Origin: Achatina immaculata
Taxonomy: Eukaryota > Mollusca > Gastropoda > Stylommatophora > Achatinidae
Length of the DNA stretch: 64,000 bases
Direction of reading: 5' to 3'
Assembly: GCA_009760885.1 (NCBI GenBank)
Contig: CM019708.1
Location: forward strand, 13,594,531 to 13,658,530
Shown here: positions 63,873 to 64,000 of the stretch, one piece after another
Position numbering within the stretch: the first letter of the stretch is position 1
Layout: every line of letters starts with the position of its first letter
Notes under the pieces: generated by a model
What the model saw: only the letters and a program-made list of their open reading frames with translations
What the model was told of the DNA's origin: nothing
The model's database searches: none
Translations under genes and position numbers: made by a program

Positions 63873-64000
63873 AAATCTTGCATCGATAACGCCACAAATG
63901 ATAACACTAAAGCAGGCATATTTTAAAACATAAATTTAAAAAAAAACGCCAAGTCTTTGCAAAAATGAACAAATGGACCAAGTTTCCATCGAACACCAAA
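63873..64000. other. No feature recognised
   Basis: AT-rich end of the window. Confidence 0.4.

Overview
The window looks like an intron- and repeat-dominated stretch of an animal nuclear genome, most likely a lophotrochozoan and probably a mollusc. The clade is inferred from the overall character (RTE-like LINEs, mariner elements, a tRNA-derived SINE, many micro- and minisatellites, a secreted EF-hand gene) and was not tested by a search. There are no operons, prokaryotic genes, rRNA genes or CRISPR arrays. Almost all recognisable protein-coding sequence belongs to transposable elements. The one convincing host gene is a small secreted EF-hand protein whose three coding exons span 50.7-62.8 kb on the + strand.

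Layout. 0-5.6 kb: fragments of two LINE families, including a decayed copy (about 2.53-5.55 kb) split by a nested, oppositely oriented LINE fragment. 5.6-9.6 kb: mostly unrecognised sequence with one LINE 3' end. 9.6-14.5 kb: a LINE cluster embedded in ACT-type trinucleotide arrays. Its centre is an essentially full-length 3.2-kb element (10447-13641, minus strand) inserted into an older copy of the same family with a 12-bp target-site duplication. 14.6-24 kb: LINE fragments (one with an RNase H domain), a SINE and five minisatellites. 23.9-26.4 kb: a group of mariner-type DNA transposons: an internally deleted copy, a 146-bp MITE and a near-complete 1.28-kb copy. 27-34 kb: an unclassified interspersed repeat, another LINE fragment, a 640-bp purine tract and tetranucleotide arrays. 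34-42 kb: largely unrecognised, then a 15-bp array, a LINE 3' half and a 2.2-kb GT-rich array. 42.3-44.5 kb: a young 5'-truncated LINE with an open 652-codon reverse transcriptase. 44.6-46 kb: two LINE 3' ends in head-to-head inverted arrangement. 46-50 kb: minisatellites and another interspersed repeat. 50.7-62.9 kb: the EF-hand gene. Its first intron carries a 2.35-kb 34-bp minisatellite, and its second carries an R2-like LINE remnant and a second mariner family. 63-64 kb: repeat fragments.

Four LINE families are named here for convenience. L1fam has a (GA)n tail and copies at 9.7, 10.3/13.6, 10.45-13.64 and 28.9 kb. L2fam has an (ATAAG)n-like tail and copies at 2.0, 2.5-5.55 and 42.3 kb. 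L3fam has an (ATGA)n tail and copies at 1.1, 7.7, 14.6, 44.6 and 45.6 kb. L4fam has a (GAT)n tail and a copy at 38.6 kb. All end in short tandem repeats, and L1fam and L2fam carry EN-RT sequence of the RTE/BovB type.

The genes do not form a pathway. The main story is transposition: LINEs into LINEs, LINEs into microsatellites, and a tandem array that arose by amplification inside a dispersed repeat. All coordinates, motifs and repeats come from reading the sequence. Clade assignments rest on family knowledge and were not checked by alignment.
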